Source of the DNA: Gordonia oryzae
GTDB lineage: Bacteria > Actinomycetota > Actinomycetes > Mycobacteriales > Mycobacteriaceae
Length of the DNA stretch: 64,000 nt
Assembly (NCBI RefSeq): GCF_003797185.1
Contig: NZ_RKMH01000010.1
Span: 124,001 to 188,000, forward strand
Direction: 5' to 3'
Part shown: positions 60,416 through 64,000 of the stretch, piece by piece
Position numbering within the stretch: the first letter of the stretch is position 1
Layout of the letters: every line of letters starts with the position of its first letter
Notes under the pieces: generated by a model
What the model was told of the DNA's origin: nothing
Seen by the model: the letters and a program-made list of their open reading frames with translations, nothing else
Database searches by the model: none
Made by a program: the position numbers and the translations under genes

Positions 60416-61344
60416 CACCAACTTCGGCCATCATCTCAACCACCACGATCAGGGACGTATCCCTACGCGACGGCCTTCAGCTAACTGGGAAAGTACTGCC
60501 AACAGAGAAAAAGGCACTCATCGTGCGCAGACTTTTGGCGCTCGGCGTACCCGAGATCGAGATCGGCTCCATGGCTCGGCCCGACCTCGTACCTCCTATG
60601 GCCAACTCCCTCGAACTCATTGGAGAGCTCACGCCCGAGGAACTCCGGCGATGCTGGGTGTGGGTGGCAACGCCTCGTCACATCGACAAGGCCGCGCAGG
60701 CCGGTGCGCGCAACTTCCAGTACTGCTTCTCGGCATCCGACGCTCACAACCGCGCGAATATCGGGCGTGATACCGAAGCAAGCGTCGCGGCCCTTCCTTC
60801 GGCAATCCAGATGGTCCAAGAGCTCGGTGGCCGGATTGAAATGTGTGTCGCGACCGCGTTCTCATGCCCCTACGATGGTGACGTTGATCCTCAACGGGTA
60901 TTGGACATTACCGCGGACGCCCGCACTCAGGGGGTCGATGACATTGTTCTGTGCGATACCCTCGGTCGCGCAGTCCCCGGCGAGGTAGCTCATCTGGTTA
61001 CCGCAGTTCATCACGCGCACCCAGATGTGCGCGTCGCGTTTCACGGCCATGACACCTGGGGCATGGGCGTGGCCAACGCGATCACTGCGATCAATTGTGG
61101 CGCGAGGATGGTCGACGCGACGTTGGGCGGGCTGGGCGGGTGCCCCTTCGCCCCAGGTGCCGCAGGCAACACACCGATCGAGGACATTGCCTACGCGATC
61201 CGTCCGCCATGGCTGCGCCACTCCACCTTCGCCGACCTCGTCACACTGGCGGACGAGCTGCTGGCCGACGTTGCCGAGACGAGCGGATCAAAAGCGGCGA
61301 GAAGTTCAAAGTCCTCCACCACGAGTTCGGATTGGACGACGTAA
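60412..61344 (+). CDS. Hydroxymethylglutaryl-CoA lyase-like enzyme, 3' end possibly frameshifted
   Basis: This 310-residue aldolase-type lyase has the catalytic RDVSLRDGLQ (R14, D15), metal histidines in FHGHDTWGMG and the signature loop GGLGGCPFAPGAAGN. It would split a 3-hydroxy-3-methylacyl-CoA or similar into acetyl-CoA (or another acyl-CoA) and a ketone or keto acid. The last 22 codons are an unusual Ser/Thr/Lys run (ETSGSKAARSSKSSTTSSD), while a shifted frame from 61281 reads more like protein, so the true end may differ. It ends the operon. Confidence 0.85.
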   Translation: MTPTSAIISTTTIRDVSLRDGLQLTGKVLPTEKKALIVRRLLALGVPEIEIGSMARPDLVPPMANSLELIGELTPEELRRCWVWVATPRHIDKAAQAGARNFQYCFSASDAHNRANIGRDTEASVAALPSAIQMVQELGGRIEMCVATAFSCPYDGDVDPQRVLDITADARTQGVDDIVLCDTLGRAVPGEVAHLVTAVHHAHPDVRVAFHGHDTWGMGVANAITAINCGARMVDATLGGLGGCPFAPGAAGNTPIEDIAYAIRPPWLRHSTFADLVTLADELLADVAETSGSKAARSSKSSTTSSDWTT

Positions 61345-61674
61345 CTCCTGTTCGCCCGAGTCTGGCTCTACCAACTATTTATGTGGGTCGATGTCGTCGC
61401 GGGAAAGCAGGTCACGCGCCACCGCGGGTGAGTGTGGACATGCCTATGCGGGCCTCTGGTGCGTGAAGTCCGCACTACCGCTTCATGAATAGGTCATCCT
61501 CCCGCGCCCAGCCAGCCGGCCAACGTCGTGATCGACGATGACACGTTCGACGATCCGATTGACGATGTTTCGCAAGGGTGGACACAGGCGGACACTACTC
61601 CGGTGACACCGTGACCGATGCTGAACTCCCGTGTATCGGACTCGCCGGGTGCGGTGTGGATTGTGGTCGGTGCG
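61345..61674. other. 330-bp spacer at the island's right edge
   Basis: No intact gene is present. The left part continues the shifted frame noted for the lyase, and the centre contains a coherent gene tail on the plus strand (see the remnant at 61492-61614). The stretch separates the catabolic island from the copper ATPase. Confidence 0.5.
61492..61614 (+). pseudogene. C-terminal gene remnant
   Basis: About 40 open codons end in TGA at 61612-61614 and encode an acidic tail containing VVIDDDTFDDPIDDVSQGW. There is no start codon with a ribosome site. It looks like the disordered end of a gene whose body has been lost, matching the remnants at the left edge of the island. The parent is not recognised. 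Confidence 0.25.
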
Positions 61675-63921
61675 TCACCACGCACGCGGGCGGACACCTC
61701 TGAGCCGGAGGCTGTTGGCGACCACGAAGACCGACGAGAAGGCCATCGCGGCCCCGGCCATCATCGGGTTCAGCAGTCCGGCCGCAGCGATCGGCAGCGC
61801 CGCGACGTTATACCCGAAGGCCCAGAAGAGGTTTCCGCGGATGGTGCGCAGCGTGCGTCGCGAGAGCGCGATGGCATCAACCACCTTACGCAGATCACCG
61901 TCGACAATGGTGAGATCGGCGGCCGCAATCGCGACGTCGGTACCGGTACCCATCGACACACCCAGATCGGCCTGAGCGAGCGCGGCGGCGTCGTTGATGC
62001 CATCACCGACCATCGCAACCACGTCACCCCGACGTTGAAAGTCCTTGATCGCGTTCACCTTTTCCGCGGGCCGTGCCTCGGCTATCACCTGACCGATGCC
62101 GACCAGGTCGGCCACGAAACGCGCCGCGCCTGTGTTGTCACCGGTCAGCAGAACCGGTGTCAGGCCCATGCGTTTGAGTTGTGAGACCGCTTCTCGTGAG
62201 GACTCTTTGACCGTGTCGGCGACGACGATCACCCCGTACTCGGTAGCGTGGTCGTCACCGTCGATGCCGACGACGACCGCGGTCGCTCCCCGTCCGTGTG
62301 CGGCGTCGAGTGCCTGGTGCAACCTCATGGGCAAGTGCCCACCGAGTTCCCGAGCGCTACCGACGCGCACCCTCTCACTGCCCACGATCCCGCTGACACC
62401 GACTCCTTCGGTGCAGGTGAAGTCGGTGACGTCGCGAACCGGGAGATGCTGGGCGGCAGCGACAATCGCCTTGCCGAGAGGGTGCTCGGATGCCGACTCG
62501 ACCGCTGCCGCAGCCGCCAGGATACGATCGGCATCGACTCCGTAGGCGGGCTGGACCTTCTCGACCCGCATGACGCCGGTGGTGACGGTGCCGGTCTTGT
62601 CGAGCAGTACGGTGTCGATCCGCCGGGTCTGTTCGAGAACCTCGGGGCCGGTCACCAGGATGCCGAGTTGCGCACCACGACCGGTGCCCACCATCAGCGC
62701 CGTCGGCGTCGCCAAACCCAGCGCACACGGACACGCGATGATCAGAACGGAGACGGCCGCGGTGAATGCGAAGCTCACCGGCGAATCGGACGCGATCGTG
62801 ACGCCCAGCCAGAATCCCAGTGCAGCAACGGCAATCGTGATGACCACGGGCACGAACCAGCTGGAGATCCGGTCGGCGAGGCGCTGCGCCCCGGCCTTGC
62901 CGGCCTGGGCGTCAGCGACTATTCGGGTCATCTGCGCCAGGGCGGTGTCGGCGCCGACGCGGGTAGCCTGCACCAGCAGCCGGCCGCTGGTGTTGATCGT
63001 CGCGCCGACCACCCCGTCGCCGGGGCCGACCTCGGCCGGTATCGATTCCCCGGTCACCATCGACGCGTCGATCGCAGACGAGCCACTGACGACAACGCCG
63101 TCGGTGGCGATCTTCTCGCCGGGTCGTACGACGAATTCGTCGCCGACCGCCAGCTCTGCGATCGGAATCCGCCGTTCGACGCCGTCGCGTACGACGGCAA
63201 CATCCTTGGCGCCCAGCCGCATCAGGGCGCGCAGTGCATCGCCGGCGGTGCGCGTCGCGCGCTTCTCCAGATATCTACCGAGGAGCAGCAACGTTGTGAC
63301 ACCCGCAGCGGCCTCGAGATAGATGTTGGCGCCGCCGTCGCCGCGGTGCGGGATCAGGTCGAACCCGTGGGTCATACCGGGCTCGCCTGCGGTGCCGAGG
63401 AACAAGGCGTAGAGCGACCACCCGAAGGCGGCCAGTGTCCCCATCGACACCAGGGTGTCCATAGTGGTGGCGCCATGACGCAGGTTCACCAAGGCAGCGC
63501 GGTGAAATGGCCACGCGCCCCACACCACCACGGGTGCGGCGAGCGTCAACGACAGCCACTGCCAGTAGGTGAACTGCCACGCCGGGACCATCGCGAGCAC
63601 GACGACCGGAATGGTCAGTGCGGCACTGATCAGCACTCGGGTACGCAGTGCGCCGAGGTCCGGGTCGGCGTCTGGGTCGGCAGCCCCCGACGGGACGTGA
63701 TCGACGGGCACGGCGTCATATCCTGCGGAGTGGATGGCCTCGATGAGCGCGGCGGTGTCCACCTCGGAGGTATGGTCGACCTGAGCACGTTCGGTTGCGA
63801 AGTTGACGGTGGCGTGCACGCCGTCGAGCTTGTTGAGCGTGCGCTCGATGCGATTGGCGCACGACGCGCAGGTCATCCCTTCGATGTCGAGGTCGATGCG
63901 TCCGGTGGTGGGTGCGGTCAT
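61675..63921 (-). CDS. copA: Copper-exporting P1B-type ATPase CopA
   Basis: This 748-residue pump has one N-terminal heavy-metal domain with GMTCASC (C18, C21). It also has eight predicted membrane helices, the actuator TGES, the metal-selecting CPC in [14 protein letters not shown], phosphorylation site [14 protein letters not shown] with the nucleotide-binding HP pair, and hinge [11 protein letters not shown]. The single CPC with two cysteines in the HMA is the Cu(I) type. Its ATG overlaps the end of an upstream frame by 4 bp. Confidence 0.94.
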   Translation of the reverse strand: MTAPTTGRIDLDIEGMTCASCANRIERTLNKLDGVHATVNFATERAQVDHTSEVDTAALIEAIHSAGYDAVPVDHVPSGAADPDADPDLGALRTRVLISAALTIPVVVLAMVPAWQFTYWQWLSLTLAAPVVVWGAWPFHRAALVNLRHGATTMDTLVSMGTLAAFGWSLYALFLGTAGEPGMTHGFDLIPHRGDGGANIYLEAAAGVTTLLLLGRYLEKRATRTAGDALRALMRLGAKDVAVVRDGVERRIPIAELAVGDEFVVRPGEKIATDGVVVSGSSAIDASMVTGESIPAEVGPGDGVVGATINTSGRLLVQATRVGADTALAQMTRIVADAQAGKAGAQRLADRISSWFVPVVITIAVAALGFWLGVTIASDSPVSFAFTAAVSVLIIACPCALGLATPTALMVGTGRGAQLGILVTGPEVLEQTRRIDTVLLDKTGTVTTGVMRVEKVQPAYGVDADRILAAAAAVESASEHPLGKAIVAAAQHLPVRDVTDFTCTEGVGVSGIVGSERVRVGSARELGGHLPMRLHQALDAAHGRGATAVVVGIDGDDHATEYGVIVVADTVKESSREAVSQLKRMGLTPVLLTGDNTGAARFVADLVGIGQVIAEARPAEKVNAIKDFQRRGDVVAMVGDGINDAAALAQADLGVSMGTGTDVAIAAADLTIVDGDLRKVVDAIALSRRTLRTIRGNLFWAFGYNVAALPIAAAGLLNPMMAGAAMAFSSVFVVANSLRLRGVRPRAW

Positions 63922-64000
63922 CGGCGACCTCCGTGGAGGTCAGCGGTGGTCGAGTGATGTTCGGGCACAGGAACTCCCGCGTCGGGGGCGACTACTCGCC
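63918..64000 (-). CDS. C-terminal end of a gene upstream of copA
   Basis: An open frame enters from the window edge and ends in TGA at 63918-63920, overlapping the copA ATG (ATGA). The visible 26 residues include [19 protein letters not shown]. The overlap suggests co-translation with copA, as for a CsoR-type repressor or metallochaperone, but the visible part is too short to identify. Confidence 0.4.
   Translation of the reverse strand, partial: RVVAPDAGVPVPEHHSTTADLHGGRR

Noticed and set aside
1..64000. CRISPR arrays, tRNA or rRNA genes, complete insertion sequences
   Set aside because: I saw no regularly spaced repeats, no cloverleaf-like segments with a T-loop motif, and no transposase pattern in any frame.

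Overview
The window is high-GC actinobacterial DNA with many GTG starts and 1-4 bp ATGA/GTGA gene overlaps. Several genes match mycolic-acid bacteria: a FadA close to the mycobacterial beta-oxidation thiolase, a SigG-type sigma factor with a SnoaL-like tail, a LigD in the order polymerase-phosphoesterase-ligase beside a lysine-tailed Ku, a split PntAA/PntAB/PntB transhydrogenase, several lipid regulators and a perfect KstR-type operator. My best guess is Gordonia or a close relative (Rhodococcus, Mycobacterium); the genus is inference.

Layout, left part (1-38.2 kb, core-like chromosome). fadA (truncated by the window edge) diverges from a double TetR regulator. Next come a class III adenylate cyclase, a molybdate operon (HTH-TOBE regulator, modA, modB, modC), a DrrAB-type ABC exporter, a ROK regulator, sigG, a membrane diguanylate cyclase and a histidine phosphatase. 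A lipid module holds an acyl-CoA dehydrogenase overlapping a phosphotransferase, two overlapping TetR genes and an MpaB-type oxygenase. It is followed by an FMN 2-hydroxyacid oxidase, a NarL-type two-component system with a membrane protein, a lysE/lysG pair, an MFS exporter, ku/ligD, a cyclic-nucleotide-type phosphodiesterase, a frameshifted DUF218 gene, pntAA-pntAB-pntB, a membrane molybdopterin oxidoreductase (a possible user of the imported molybdate) and a flavoprotein dehydrogenase under a KstR-type box.

Right part (about 38.2-61.7 kb, accessory catabolic island). Gene remnants lie at both edges. A plus-strand operon behind a divergent TetR encodes SDR, acyl-CoA synthetase, SDR, patatin, Baeyer-Villiger monooxygenase and secreted lipase. 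After a strong hairpin, a long minus-strand operon encodes an aryl-CoA-type flavin monooxygenase with a vestigial old-yellow-enzyme domain, an aryl-AMP ligase, a HyuA/HyuB ATP-dependent carboxylase or hydrolase pair (HyuB fused to a zinc-ribbon resembling acetone carboxylase gamma), TetR, thiolase and MaoC hydratase. A divergent plus-strand operon encodes a VOC protein, an unknown 82-residue protein, an alpha/beta hydrolase, a class III CoA-transferase and an HMG-CoA lyase-like enzyme. Together these look like a CoA-dependent pathway for an aromatic or alicyclic ketone or acid, with both a monooxygenation and a possible carboxylation route; the substrate is not determinable from sequence.

The window closes with a copper P-type ATPase on the minus strand and the last codons of a gene upstream of it.
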